DNA from: JARRKC01 sp963723965
GTDB taxonomy: Bacteria; Acidobacteriota; UBA6911; RPQK01; JAPXNP01
Assembly (NCBI GenBank): GCA_963723965.1
Contig: CAVRSV010000012.1
Span: forward strand, 248,001 to 312,000
Length of the DNA: 64,000 bases
Direction: 5' to 3'
Below are positions 16,779-25,635 of the stretch, piece by piece; the first letter of the stretch is position 1; every line of letters begins with the position of its first letter. The position numbers and the translations under genes are program-made. The notes under the pieces were generated by a model. It did no database searches. It had not been told where the DNA came from and saw nothing but the letters and a program-made list of their open reading frames with translations.

Positions 16779-18035
16779 CTAGCCCTCCACGATGTACTGG
16801 CGGAATCGACCCAGATCGGCGCGGCGCAGGGCCAGCCGGACCTCGATGCCCTCCGGAAGATACTCGGTTTGCTCGACGCGGCCGCGCTCCCGCAGCGCCG
16901 CCAGCACCTCTCCGTGATCGAAGGGTATCAGCATCCGGACCTCCTGGTAGTTGCGGATGATTCGTCCTTCGACAGCAGCCAGCAACGCGTCGACCCCCTC
17001 TCCCGTGCGGGCCGAGATCGTGACTCCTTCGCGGGGCAAGACGGGCAAGGGTTCGTCGTGCAGGAGATCGATCTTGTTGAAGACTTCGAGCACGGGGATG
17101 TCGGAGGCGCCGATCTCCTCGAGCACCTCGGCAACCGTACTTCGAAGCAGACCATGGCTCGGATCGGAGAGATCGATGACGTGCAGAAGGAGATCCGCCT
17201 CGATCGTCTCCTCGAGAGTCGCATGGAAGGCTGCCACCAGTGAATGAGGCAGCTTGCGAATGAATCCGACCGTGTCGGACAGGAGCACTTCCTGTCCCGA
17301 CGGCAACACGACGCGGCGAACCAGAGGATCGAGAGTTGCGAACATGCGCGGACTCACCAGGCTGTGCTCGGTCGTCAGCCGGTTGAAGAGGGTGGACTTC
17401 CCGGCGTTGGTATAGCCCACCAGGCTGACCGTGGGCATGGGGATCCCCTGGCGCTTCTGCCGCTGCAGCGCTCGGCGATCCTCGAGCCGACCGAGTTCAT
17501 CGCGGATTCGGGAGATGCGGCGACGCACGATGCGGCGATCGTTTTCGAGCTTCGTCTCCCCCGGGCCCCGGGTCCCGATACCGCCCCCGAGTCGCGACAG
17601 CGCAGTCCCCTTGCCGGTCAGCCGCGGGAGTCGGTATTCCAGCAGGGCCAGCTCGACCTGCAGCTTCCCCTCACGGCTGCGGGCCCGCTGGGCGAAGATG
17701 TCCAGGATGAGTCCACTGCGGTCGATGACCTTCACATCGAGTTCCTTCTCCAGGTTCCGCTGCTGCGCCGGGGAGAGTTCGTTGTCAAAGATGACCAGAT
17801 CGGCCCGATCGTCGAAGACCGAGGCCCGAACCTGCTCCAGCTTTCCGCGGCCGATGAAGAATGCCGGATCCGGTTCGGGCCTTTCCTGGATGTGGATGCG
17901 GACCACCTCCCCTCCGGCGGAGCGGACCAGTTCTTCAAGCTCGAGCAGTGAGTACTCGGTCAGCGCCCGTTCGGCCGGTCCGCGCGAAAAGCCGACCAGC
18001 ACCGCCCGCTCGGCGCTCTCCTCAGTCGTCCACAA
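16779..18035 (-). CDS. hflX: GTPase HflX
   Basis: A 418-residue protein. The N-terminal HflX domain contains ADLVIFDNELSPAQQRNLEK and the helical LGGGIGTRGPGETKLE motif. The GTPase domain carries GYTNAGKSTLFNRL (P-loop), DTVGFIRKLP (G3) and FNKIDLL (G4). HflX splits stalled or hibernating ribosomes after stress. The start is a TTG at 18035 supported by GGGAG 7 nt upstream; no ATG in a good position exists. It is followed by der with 5 nt between them, so both ribosome-associated GTPases are probably expressed together. Confidence 0.95.
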   Translation of the reverse strand: MWTTEESAERAVLVGFSRGPAERALTEYSLLELEELVRSAGGEVVRIHIQERPEPDPAFFIGRGKLEQVRASVFDDRADLVIFDNELSPAQQRNLEKELDVKVIDRSGLILDIFAQRARSREGKLQVELALLEYRLPRLTGKGTALSRLGGGIGTRGPGETKLENDRRIVRRRISRIRDELGRLEDRRALQRQKRQGIPMPTVSLVGYTNAGKSTLFNRLTTEHSLVSPRMFATLDPLVRRVVLPSGQEVLLSDTVGFIRKLPHSLVAAFHATLEETIEADLLLHVIDLSDPSHGLLRSTVAEVLEEIGASDIPVLEVFNKIDLLHDEPLPVLPREGVTISARTGEGVDALLAAVEGRIIRNYQEVRMLIPFDHGEVLAALRERGRVEQTEYLPEGIEVRLALRRADLGRFRQYIVEG

Positions 18036-18115
18036 AGCGTTTCTCCCGCACTGAAGTCAATGGATCCAGAAAACTCGGATTCGGCAGAGCACCGCCGCGT
18101 CCGCCGGCCGGCCGG

Positions 18116-19120
18116 CTAGACCTCCTGCGGCGACAGGCGCCCCAGAGAGGAGATCATGTGAGGAATGATCCGTTCGCCGTGAAACCGCCCGTTCTCGATG
18201 AAGATCCGGTTCGTCATGCGCCCGGACGCCACCGAGCCGGCCAGGTAGACCCCCGCGACATTGGTTTCCAGCGTCTCGACATCGTGGCTGGGAACGTAGG
18301 TATCGGGATCGATCTCCACGCCGATCTCCCGCAGCAACGCGGGATCGGGATGATAGCCGGTGAGGGCGAAAACGAAATCGTTGCACAGGGTCTGCGTCCC
18401 TTCCGGGGTCTCGACGACGATCTCCGACTCCCGGATCTCGGACACCGTGCTTCGAAACAGGGCCGTCACTTCCCCGTTCGAAATTCGATTCTTGATGTCG
18501 GGGCGAATCCAGTATTTGACCTCCCGGCCCAGATCCGGGCCGCGGTGAATCAGGGTGACTTCGGCGCCGTTCCGGAACAATTCCAGAGCGGCGATGGCCG
18601 CAGAGTTCTTGCCGCCGATAACCGCCACCTTCTTGCGGTGATAGGGATGGGCGTCGTGATAGTAGTGGCTGACCTTGGGCAGTTCCTCGCCCGGGACTCC
18701 GAGAAGGTTGGGATTGTCGTAGTACCCGGTCGCGAAAACGATCTTGCGCGCACGGTACTGCCGTCGCCGGTTGAAGCGGCCTTCCGTGGAGATCGTGAAA
18801 TCCAGATCGGCCCCCGAGATTCCGTTGACCCGCTCGAAGTCGCGCACGTCCAGCGAGAAGTACTCCGCCACACGACGGTAGTACTTGAGAGCATCGATCC
18901 GCTTCGGCTTCTCCGCCGCCGCCGTCATGGGTATGTTGCCGATCTCGAGGAGCTCCGCGGTCGTGAAGAAGGTCATGTTCTCCGGATAGTGATAAATCGA
19001 GTTGACCAGGCACCCCTTCTCGATCACCACTGTGTCCAGGCCGGCATTGCGCGCATAGATGGCACAGGCCAGTCCCGCGGGCCCGGCGCCGATGATCAGC
19101 AAATCACGCATCGGATCCAT
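18116..19120 (-). CDS. ypdA: YpdA-family FAD/NAD(P)-dependent reductase, putative bacillithiol disulfide reductase
   Basis: A protein of 334 residues with two Rossmann sites, LLIIGAGPAGLACAIYA for FAD near the N-terminus and VAVIGGKNSAAIAALELFRNG for NAD(P)H. The thioredoxin-reductase CxxC pair is absent. The signature ENMTFFTTAELLEIG is typical of YpdA/Bdr. In Bacillus and Staphylococcus this enzyme reduces bacillithiol disulfide; here that thiol is presumed, not shown. The start is uncertain: ATG at 19120 (MDPMRDLL) is preferred, ATG at 19111 is also possible, and the frame is open to 19144. It lies upstream of, and divergent from, tRNA-Val. Confidence 0.85.
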   Translation of the reverse strand: MDPMRDLLIIGAGPAGLACAIYARNAGLDTVVIEKGCLVNSIYHYPENMTFFTTAELLEIGNIPMTAAAEKPKRIDALKYYRRVAEYFSLDVRDFERVNGISGADLDFTISTEGRFNRRRQYRARKIVFATGYYDNPNLLGVPGEELPKVSHYYHDAHPYHRKKVAVIGGKNSAAIAALELFRNGAEVTLIHRGPDLGREVKYWIRPDIKNRISNGEVTALFRSTVSEIRESEIVVETPEGTQTLCNDFVFALTGYHPDPALLREIGVEIDPDTYVPSHDVETLETNVAGVYLAGSVASGRMTNRIFIENGRFHGERIIPHMISSLGRLSPQEV

Positions 19121-19162
19121 TTGACACACTGTCTTTCCGTTCACTAGAATACCCGTCTCTCG

Positions 19163-19239
19163 GGGCGATTAGCTCAGCTGGTTAGAGCGCCGTCTTCACA
19201 CGGCGGAGGTCACTGGTTCGAGTCCAGTATCGCCCACCA
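19163..19239 (+). tRNA. tRNA-Val(CAC)
   Basis: A 77-nt cloverleaf with CCA encoded. Acceptor arms are GGGCGAT / ATCGCCC, the D-arm is GCTC-AGCTGGTTA-GAGC, the anticodon stem is CCGTC / GGCGG with loop TTCACAC (anticodon CAC), and the T arm is CACTGGTTCGAGTCCAGTA-like. The gene stands alone. Confidence 0.96.
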
Positions 19240-19311
19240 CTCCTCTCCATCCGGGCACCATTCTAGCATCCGCGTGGGATCAGCTTCTCAGGTTGGCCGG
19301 GGGCCAGAGTG

Positions 19312-19485
19312 GGACAACCTTCCCAGGTTGTCCAGGAGGCCAGAGGAGGACGACCTTCCAGGTCGTCCAGGAGGCAATACCTTCCGGTGCCTGACTCAGC
19401 CTCGCCGACGGCACAGACCCGGTGAAGCCTTCGACGCTGCCGGTGGCCCATTCCGGGGCGCCTGGACAACCAGGGATGGTTGTCC
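19312..19485. repeat. Palindrome cluster, 174-bp REPIN-like unit
   Basis: Three hairpins are seen: GGACAACCT-TCCC-AGGTTGTCC (19312-19333), GGACGACCT-TCC-AGGTCGTCC (19348-19368) and GGACAACCA-GGGA-TGGTTGTCC (19464-19485). Each stem has 9 perfect base pairs. The first two are tandem and share the spacer AGGAGGC. The last base of the third overlaps the stop codon of the downstream minus-strand gene. The similar palindromes at both ends of a unit of about 175 bp suggest a mobile REP doublet; they could also act as terminators, but no T-tracts follow. Confidence 0.75.
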
Positions 19486-19739
19486 TACCGTCGCAACCAG
19501 TTGACGAGCCAGAGAATCAGCGTCAGGGCGATCGAGAGCAGAATGGAGGTCCCGATGGGGATGTAGATCCTTCCGCCCCCGATGTGGATCGTGATATCGC
19601 CGGGCAGACGGCCGAGCCGCAGCGCCGGGAAGAAGACCAGCAGACAGCCGACGGCCGCAATCGCCAGCCCGAGGACGATGAGCAGCTTTCCGATGTCCCC
19701 CAGCACGATGTAGGTACTCCCGACCCTGAAGTCGATCAT
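19485..19739 (-). CDS. DUF2905 family small membrane protein
   Basis: An 84-residue protein with two hydrophobic helices (GKLLIVLGLAIAAVGCLLVFF and TSILLSIALTLILWLVNWL) linked by the conserved LRLGRLPGDITIHIGGGRIY, which is the DUF2905 signature as I know it. The function of the family is unknown. It is the last gene of the sucC-sucD-ndk run, 51 nt after ndk. The initiating ATG at 19739 is plausible but the family usually begins nearer MGDIGKLL, so the first 14 residues may be untranslated. Confidence 0.85.
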   Translation of the reverse strand: MIDFRVGSTYIVLGDIGKLLIVLGLAIAAVGCLLVFFPALRLGRLPGDITIHIGGGRIYIPIGTSILLSIALTLILWLVNWLRR

Positions 19740-19790
19740 ACTCTCGCGGCCACCGACGCGACCACCAGGCAGGCGGGCGGAAACCTCCGC

Positions 19791-20207
19791 TCAGCCGACC
19801 TGTTCGAGGGTGCCGAAGAAATACCCGATCTCGTATTCCGCGGAGGCGGGGCTGTCGCTGCCGTGCGAGGAGTTCCGCTCGACGCTCTGGCCGTAGAGCT
19901 TGCGAATCGTGCCCTCGGCCGCCTTCGCCGGATCGGTGGCTCCCATGACCTCGCGCCATCTGGCGATCGCATTTTCCGCCTCGAACACGACGACCACGAT
20001 GGGCCCCTCCGACATGAAGGTCGTGAGACTGTCGAAGAAGGGGCGCTCCTTGTGGACGTAATAAAAACCCTGTGCCTGCGTCTTGGTCAGATGGATCATC
20101 TTCAGGGCCTTGACCTTCAGCCCACTGGATTCCGCCTGCCGCAGGATCGTGCCGATCAGATTTCGTTGAACCGCATCCGGTTTGATGATCCCCAGTGTCT
20201 TTTCCAT
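19791..20207 (-). CDS. ndk: Nucleoside diphosphate kinase
   Basis: A 138-residue cytosolic enzyme that transfers the gamma phosphate between nucleoside tri- and diphosphates. It begins MEKTLGIIKPDAVQRNLIG, contains the ATP-site Arg/Lys residues and ends with the phosphohistidine segment SVERNSSHGSDSPASAEYEI, whose His is the active site. Length matches the family. The second of two tandem ATG codons (20207) is preferred because the GAGG upstream is then about 5 nt away. It starts 7 nt after the sucD stop and is likely in one operon with sucCD, which also makes or uses nucleoside triphosphates. Confidence 0.97.
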   Translation of the reverse strand: MEKTLGIIKPDAVQRNLIGTILRQAESSGLKVKALKMIHLTKTQAQGFYYVHKERPFFDSLTTFMSEGPIVVVVFEAENAIARWREVMGATDPAKAAEGTIRKLYGQSVERNSSHGSDSPASAEYEIGYFFGTLEQVG

Positions 20208-20214
20208 CATGACC

Positions 20215-21084
20215 TCACTTGAGCAGGGCTTCCATGGCCGATCCAATGTCGGCCGGGCTCTCCACAACGGTGATCCCGCATTCCCGCATCTTGAAGATCT
20301 TCTCCGCGGCGGTGCCCTTTCCCTGCGAAATGATGGCACCCGCGTGACCCATGCGACGGCCCGGGGGGGCGGTCTGGCCGGCAATGAAACCGACGACGGG
20401 CTTCGAGAAGCCGGTTCGAATGAATTCGGCCGCCTCTTCTTCGGCGGAGCCCCCGATTTCTCCGATCATGACGACCGCTTCGGTCTCGTCATCCCGGGAG
20501 AATTCACGCAACGCGTCGATGAAGCCGGTTCCCACGATGGGATCGCCGCCGATCCCGATGCAGGTGCTCTGACCGATGTTGCGCGCGGTCAACTGCCCGA
20601 CGGCTTCATAGGTCAGGGTGCCGCTGCGCGAGATCACACCAACGCGACCTTCCCGGTGGATGTGGGCGGGCATGATTCCGATCTTGCATTTGCCGGGCGA
20701 GATGATTCCCGGGCAATTCGGCCCGATCAGCCGCGTCTCGTGCCCCTTCATGGCCCGCGCCACCTTCAGCATATCGAAGACGGGGATTCCCTCGGTGATG
20801 CAGACCACCAGCCGCACACCGGCGTCGACCGCTTCCAGGATGGCGTCCGCCGCGAACGGCGGCGGAACGAAGATGACGCTCGTATCCGCCTGCTCGTGCT
20901 CCACCGCTTCGGCAACGGTATTGAAGACCGGAACTCCCTCGTGCAGCGTGCCACCCTTACCGGGCGTCACGCCGGCCACGATCTGGGTCCCGTATTCTCG
21001 GCACAGACCGGCGTGGAAACTGCCTTCCCGTCCGGTAATGCCCTGGACTACGACTCTCGTCTCCCGATTGATCCAAATAGCCAC
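20215..21084 (-). CDS. sucD: Succinyl-CoA synthetase alpha subunit
   Basis: A 289-residue subunit that binds CoA and carries the phosphohistidine of the TCA-cycle enzyme. Seen: N-terminal NRETRVVVQGITGREGSFHA, the CoA-binding Rossmann region, LIGPNCPGIISPGKCKIGIM, and GRRMGHAGAIISQGKG with the active His in GHAGA. Complete by length. It follows sucC after 12 nt and precedes ndk by 7 nt, so the three form one transcript on the minus strand. Confidence 0.98.
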   Translation of the reverse strand: MAIWINRETRVVVQGITGREGSFHAGLCREYGTQIVAGVTPGKGGTLHEGVPVFNTVAEAVEHEQADTSVIFVPPPFAADAILEAVDAGVRLVVCITEGIPVFDMLKVARAMKGHETRLIGPNCPGIISPGKCKIGIMPAHIHREGRVGVISRSGTLTYEAVGQLTARNIGQSTCIGIGGDPIVGTGFIDALREFSRDDETEAVVMIGEIGGSAEEEAAEFIRTGFSKPVVGFIAGQTAPPGRRMGHAGAIISQGKGTAAEKIFKMRECGITVVESPADIGSAMEALLK

Positions 21085-21096
21085 GGATCGTTCCCC

Positions 21097-22245
21097 TTAG
21101 CTTGTCGCCGCCACGACCTTCTGCGCCGCGTCGGCCATACCTTCGGCCACGATGAAATTCAGCTTCGACTCGTTCAGGATCTCGCGCCCGCGTTCGACGT
21201 TGGTGCCCTCGAGGCGCACCACGACGGGCAGGCTCACCCCGACGTCCTTGACGGCTTCGACCACCCCTTCCGCCACCGTATCGCAGCGCATGATCCCGCC
21301 GAAGATGTTGATCAGGACGGCCTGCACCTTGGGATCGGAGATCAGGATTTTGAAGGCGTTTTTGACCTGCTCCACGTTGGCCCCGCCGCCCACGTCGAGG
21401 AAATTGGCCGGGTTCCCGCCGGCCAGCTTGATGATGTCCATGGTGGCCATCGCCAGTCCTGCGCCGTTGACCATACAACCGACGTTTCCGTCGAGCTTGA
21501 TGTAGTTCAGACCGGAGCGGGAGGCCTCGATCTCGAGCGGCTCCTCCTCACTGAAATCCCTCAGATCCAGCAGGTCGGGATGGCGGAACAGCGCGTTGTC
21601 GTCGAAGTTGATCTTGGCGTCCAGGGCGAGGACCTGGCCTTCGGAGGTCTCCACCAGAGGGTTGATTTCGGCCAGGGAACAATCGAGCTCCTGAAAGGCC
21701 CGGAACAGGGATTTCATGAAGGGTCCGGCCGCCCGGGGATTGAGGCCCAAGCCGAATGCGAGTTTGCGAACTTGATAATCGCTCAGCCCCACCGCCGGAT
21801 CGACGTGCTCTTTGAGGATCAGTTCGGGAGAACGCCGAGCCACCTCTTCGATCTCCACGCCGCCCTCGCGGCTGGCCATCATGACCGGCTTCTCGACGCT
21901 GCGGTCGATGACGATCCCCAGATAGAACTCGCGCTTGATCGAAATCCCTTTCTCGATCAGCAGGATCCGAACCTCCTTGCCCTCGGGTCCGGTCTGGGGC
22001 GTCACCAGCCTTCGGCCCAGGAGCTCCGACGCCGCCCCCTCGGCCTCCGCCGGTGTTTTGGCTATCTTGATACCGCCGCCTTTGCCACGCCCGCCGGCGT
22101 GGATCTGAGCTTTGACGGCGACCACACCGCCGAACCTCCGGGCGGCCTCATAGGCCTCCGGGGCACTGCGGACCACGCGGCCCTCGGGCACGCTGACCCC
22201 AAACCGCGCAAGCAGCTGTTTTGCCTGGAATTCATGGATCTTCAT
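21097..22245 (-). CDS. sucC: Succinyl-CoA synthetase beta subunit
   Basis: A 382-residue ATP-grasp subunit: MKIHEFQAKQLLARFGVSVP at the N-terminus, VKAQIHAGGRGKGGGIKIA, the nucleotide-specifying loop region, LAEINPLVETSEGQVLALDA and the C-terminal CoA-ligase part GGANVEQVKNAFKIL and NIFGGIMRCDTVAEGV. It converts succinyl-CoA to succinate with nucleotide triphosphate formation. The ATG at 22245 fits the family; the longer open frame upstream is not coding by composition. No clear Shine-Dalgarno sequence is seen. First gene of the sucC-sucD-ndk operon. Confidence 0.98.
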   Translation of the reverse strand: MKIHEFQAKQLLARFGVSVPEGRVVRSAPEAYEAARRFGGVVAVKAQIHAGGRGKGGGIKIAKTPAEAEGAASELLGRRLVTPQTGPEGKEVRILLIEKGISIKREFYLGIVIDRSVEKPVMMASREGGVEIEEVARRSPELILKEHVDPAVGLSDYQVRKLAFGLGLNPRAAGPFMKSLFRAFQELDCSLAEINPLVETSEGQVLALDAKINFDDNALFRHPDLLDLRDFSEEEPLEIEASRSGLNYIKLDGNVGCMVNGAGLAMATMDIIKLAGGNPANFLDVGGGANVEQVKNAFKILISDPKVQAVLINIFGGIMRCDTVAEGVVEAVKDVGVSLPVVVRLEGTNVERGREILNESKLNFIVAEGMADAAQKVVAATS

Positions 22246-22375
22246 GAGGCTTAGAGTGAAGCACTTTGGGCCGGCCTTTGCAAGTCCATCCACTGCCTCC
22301 GGAGGCTGGCCTTCGGGAGGTGAATTCCAGTAGAATCCCAACCCTCGAGCCGCTTGCGAGACTGGACCGAAAGAC

Positions 22376-24229
22376 ATGCCCGAACCGACGGAATCCCGAG
22401 CCCAGGCGCTTCGCCCCGAGGCCATCGCCGGGGCCTTTCGTCTGACCGATCTGGCCTGGACCGACGACGGCCAGGCTCTCGTCTGGTGCGAAGGTCGCTC
22501 CGGTCGCACGACGCTGGTCTCGTGGTCCCGACAGGGCCGATTCCGTCGGGACCTGGTACGGGAGCCCGATGTCCAGGCGCGGGTGGGCTATGGAGGCGGT
22601 GAGTTCGCGGTGGGAGGCAGCCGGATCTACTATGTCTCGGGGCGCCGACTCTATTCCATTGGGCTCGAACCCGGAGAGCCGACGCTCGTCACCGAGGCCG
22701 ACTGCAATCTCTGCTCCCCGACGGTCTCGCCCGACGGAAGATGGATTCTCCTGATTGGCGGCGACGACACCCGTGATCGGGTCCTGATCGCGGCGGCCAA
22801 CGGAGGATCGCCGGTCGAGCTCTTCGGGGAGAGCGATTTTGCCATGCAGCCCTGCTGGCATCCCGGCGGCCAGCGCGTTGGCTGGATTTCCTGGGACCAC
22901 CCCTTCATGCCCTGGCAGCGGACCCGTCTGATCGTCGCCGATCTCGATTTCGGGGAGTCCCTTCCCCGGCTCTCCACTCGCCACGTGGTCGAAAGCGCCT
23001 CCGGTCGGCCGTGTGCCTGGTTCCAGCCGAGCTTCTCGCTCGACGGAAGCCGGCTGGCCGCCGTCAACGACGATTCCGGCTGGTCCAACCTGGTGGTCTA
23101 CAACGACAGCGACCTCTGCCCGCTGCGGCGCTACGAGGACGAGGCCGAGTACGCGCCCCCGGCCTGGGTTCAGGGATTGCGCTCCTACTGCTGGATCGAC
23201 GGGGACCATCTGCTGATCTCGAGGAATCATCAGGGGATGATGAGCCTGGCGCAGGTCTCCCTCTTCGACGGCCGCCGGGAGCCCCCGGCGGAGGGTCTTG
23301 ACGATTACACCTGGTTCTCCCAGCCCGCCTCCTCGCCCGGCGGCGCGACGGCGGTGCTGGCGGCCTCCGCGCAACGCCCTCCCTGCATCCTCATCCTTCA
23401 CGGCGGACGGAGCGAGGTCGTTCATCGGGCGCTGCCGGAAAGCCGGATTCTGCGCTCGTTCTCCAAGCCGCGACCGGTCCGCTGGGAGGCCGGAGAGCAT
23501 TCCGGCCACGGGCTGTACTATCCGCCCGTGGAAAGCTCGGCAAAGCCTTCTCCGGCTGTCATCAAGATCCATGGTGGACCCACTTCCCAGTCCCAGGCGG
23601 ACTTCGACTTCGACGTCCAGTTCTTCACCACCCGGGGTTTTGCCTTCCTCAAACTAAATTACCGGGGCAGCAGCGGTTATGGACGAGCCTTCCGCGAGGC
23701 TCTCGACGGGGGCTGGGGTGAGCGGGACGTGGAAGACGTCGGACTGGCCGCCCGGGTTCTGGTCGAGCACCTGGGAGCGGATCCCAAGCGGCTCATCCTC
23801 TCCGGTGGGAGCGCCGGGGGCTTCACGCTCCTGCTCGCCCTGATCCGCTTTCCGAACCGGTTTCGGGCAGGCGTGTGTCGATTTCCCGTTACGGACCTGA
23901 CGGCGCTGACAGCCGAGACCCATCGGTTCGAGCGCCACTACGTCGACTCCCTCATCGGTCCCCTGCCCGAGTCGGCCGAGATCTATCGCGAGCGCTCTCC
24001 GCTCCTCCACGCCTCCCGGATTCGCACTCCCCTGGCTCTGTTCCAGGGGGACTGCGACAAGGTCGTTCCCCGCGACCAGTCCGATCGCCTCGCGGAGGCG
24101 CTGCGCGAAGAGGGCATCCCCATTCTGTACCGGGTCTTCCCGGGCGAGGGGCACGGCTGGAGGAAATCCGAGACCATCACGGAGTACTACCGGCTCGTGG
24201 AAAAGTTCCTGCGGGAAATTGAGATTTGA
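22376..24229 (+). CDS. S9-family (prolyl oligopeptidase-like) serine peptidase
   Basis: A 617-residue protein without a signal peptide, so probably cytosolic. Residues about 15-370 form a beta-propeller with PD40-like blades (TVSPDGRWILLIGGDD, SFSLDGSRLAAVNDD). The alpha/beta hydrolase domain follows with KIHGGPTSQSQADFDF (oxyanion region), nucleophile Ser in LSGGSAGGFTLLLAL, Asp in LFQGDCDKVVP and His in FPGEGHGWRKSE. These enzymes cleave short peptides, often as aminoacyl-peptidases. All three catalytic residues are present. It is divergent from sucC, and a 185-bp repeat unit lies 28 nt after its stop. Confidence 0.93.
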   Translation: MPEPTESRAQALRPEAIAGAFRLTDLAWTDDGQALVWCEGRSGRTTLVSWSRQGRFRRDLVREPDVQARVGYGGGEFAVGGSRIYYVSGRRLYSIGLEPGEPTLVTEADCNLCSPTVSPDGRWILLIGGDDTRDRVLIAAANGGSPVELFGESDFAMQPCWHPGGQRVGWISWDHPFMPWQRTRLIVADLDFGESLPRLSTRHVVESASGRPCAWFQPSFSLDGSRLAAVNDDSGWSNLVVYNDSDLCPLRRYEDEAEYAPPAWVQGLRSYCWIDGDHLLISRNHQGMMSLAQVSLFDGRREPPAEGLDDYTWFSQPASSPGGATAVLAASAQRPPCILILHGGRSEVVHRALPESRILRSFSKPRPVRWEAGEHSGHGLYYPPVESSAKPSPAVIKIHGGPTSQSQADFDFDVQFFTTRGFAFLKLNYRGSSGYGRAFREALDGGWGERDVEDVGLAARVLVEHLGADPKRLILSGGSAGGFTLLLALIRFPNRFRAGVCRFPVTDLTALTAETHRFERHYVDSLIGPLPESAEIYRERSPLLHASRIRTPLALFQGDCDKVVPRDQSDRLAEALREEGIPILYRVFPGEGHGWRKSETITEYYRLVEKFLREIEI

Positions 24230-24257
24230 GACTTACAGTGTGGGGGGCGGGACTGCA

Positions 24258-24442
24258 GTCAGAGCCCGAACGTCAGTGAGGGTCAAACTGGAGCACAAAA
24301 CAGCACCTCTGGAAGCCAGATCGCTCCCGCGGGGGCCTGTGGGTCGCGGTCTCGGGCGAGTGTCCACCCCTGTTCGCAGCGGGCGGGATATCACGGAATC
24401 GACGACCGTTCAGGGGGTCCCTCACTGCGTTCGGGCTCTGAC
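24258..24442. repeat. 185-bp unit with 24/25-bp terminal inverted repeats
   Basis: The left end, 24258-24282, starts GTCAGAGCCCGAACG and ends CAGTGAGGG; the right end, 24419-24442, is its inverted copy with one base missing. The inside shows no open frame. The unit fills most of the 308-bp gap between the S9 peptidase and the FAD oxidase genes. It looks like a MITE or REPIN; no transposase gene is linked. Confidence 0.8.
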
Positions 24443-24537
24443 GTGGCTTCGCACCACAATCGAAAGTCGCAGATCTCAAATCCGCCCCATCCTTCCGGCC
24501 TGCATGGGTTGGCAGTCAAGGTGTTAGAATCGCCGCT

Positions 24538-25584
24538 GTGGATACGGTAGTTCTCATCATCGGTGCGGGTTTCGCCGGGGCCTCCACGGCCTTCCATCTG
24601 GCACGGGACGGTTTCGAGGGCACGGTCCTCCTGGTCGACAAGGAAGAGATCCCCGGCTATCACGCCTCCGGGCGCAACGCCTCCATGGTGCTCCAGACCG
24701 TGGACAATCCGCCGATCCGCCAGATCGTGGCCCGCAGCGTCATCCACTACCTCGAGCACGCCGAGCAGGTGGGCTATTCGCCGGTCGGCTCGCTCCTCAT
24801 CGGCCAGCACTCCCAGCTGGAATCGCTGCGAATGACGGATCAGGTGCGGAGCGAATTTCTCTCCCCGGACCAGGTTCGACGACGGATCCCGCTTCTCGAG
24901 GGACATGATTTTGGCTCGGCGCTTTTCACCACGTCCGACGGCGTCATGGACATTTCCCGGCTGCTCCAGTTCTATCTGGATGGGGCGCGGGAAGGCCAGT
25001 TCGAGGTGCGCCTGAACTGCGAGGTGGTTCGGATTGCTCCGGTCGGAAACGGTTTCGAGGTCGAGTTGGCGGACGGGTCCCGAATCTCGACGCGGATCGT
25101 CGTCAACGGGGCAGGTGCCTGGGCCCCTGCCGTCGCCCAGATGGCGGGCATCGCACCTCTCCCCATGAAGTCCTACAAGCGGCATCTGTTCGTACTGGAG
25201 GGAGTGGACGGAATCAGTGCCGACTGGCCCTTCGTCTGGAGCGTCGAACGCAATTTCTATTTTCGGCCGGAATCGGGAGGCCTCCTCTTCAGCGTCTGCG
25301 ACGAGGAGCTGGCCATTTCGGAATTCATTCCGACCATCAATCCTTCGGTTCCCGAGCGTCTGGCCGAATTGATCAGCGAGCAGCTCCCGCAGCTGGAATC
25401 CGCGCTGAAGCGTCGCGAATGGTCCTGCTTCCGCACCAAGACACCCGACGGGCTCTTCCACCTGGGGTTTGCCCGTGAATTCGCCGGATTCCTCTGGGTG
25501 GCCGGGTTGGGAGGTCACGGGATGGGAGCCAGCTGGGAGGTCGGGCACCGCGCCGCCGGGCTCATCCGGGAAGCGTTGGCGTAA
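24538..25584 (+). CDS. FAD-dependent amine/amino-acid oxidoreductase (DAO family)
   Basis: A 348-residue flavoprotein with N-terminal dinucleotide motif VLIIGAGFAGASTAFHLARDG, then ASGRNASMVLQTVDN (FAD contact), VVNGAGAWAPAVAQMAG and the C-terminal FAD-binding AGLGGHGMGASWEVGHRAAGLI. It belongs to the glycine oxidase, sarcosine oxidase and D-amino-acid oxidase group. The amine substrate cannot be told. GTG is the start because it is the only one giving the full Rossmann strand, although no strong ribosome site is present. Single-gene unit facing the convergent glycosylase gene. Confidence 0.88.
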   Translation: MDTVVLIIGAGFAGASTAFHLARDGFEGTVLLVDKEEIPGYHASGRNASMVLQTVDNPPIRQIVARSVIHYLEHAEQVGYSPVGSLLIGQHSQLESLRMTDQVRSEFLSPDQVRRRIPLLEGHDFGSALFTTSDGVMDISRLLQFYLDGAREGQFEVRLNCEVVRIAPVGNGFEVELADGSRISTRIVVNGAGAWAPAVAQMAGIAPLPMKSYKRHLFVLEGVDGISADWPFVWSVERNFYFRPESGGLLFSVCDEELAISEFIPTINPSVPERLAELISEQLPQLESALKRREWSCFRTKTPDGLFHLGFAREFAGFLWVAGLGGHGMGASWEVGHRAAGLIREALA

Positions 25585-25635
25585 TTTCCGCATCCGACTC
25601 GGGAAGCGGCAGGCGCTGCTGATGAGAGATCCAGG

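Noticed and set aside
19312..19368. Tandem hairpins as intrinsic terminators of tRNA-Val
   Set aside because: The stems are good but no T-tract follows, and the spacing repeats point to a repeat family. Kept as a repeat.
20182..22254. A 690-codon open frame on the plus strand opposite sucC, sucD and ndk
   Set aside because: An antisense shadow of well-identified genes; the composition is His/Asp-rich without any fold signal.
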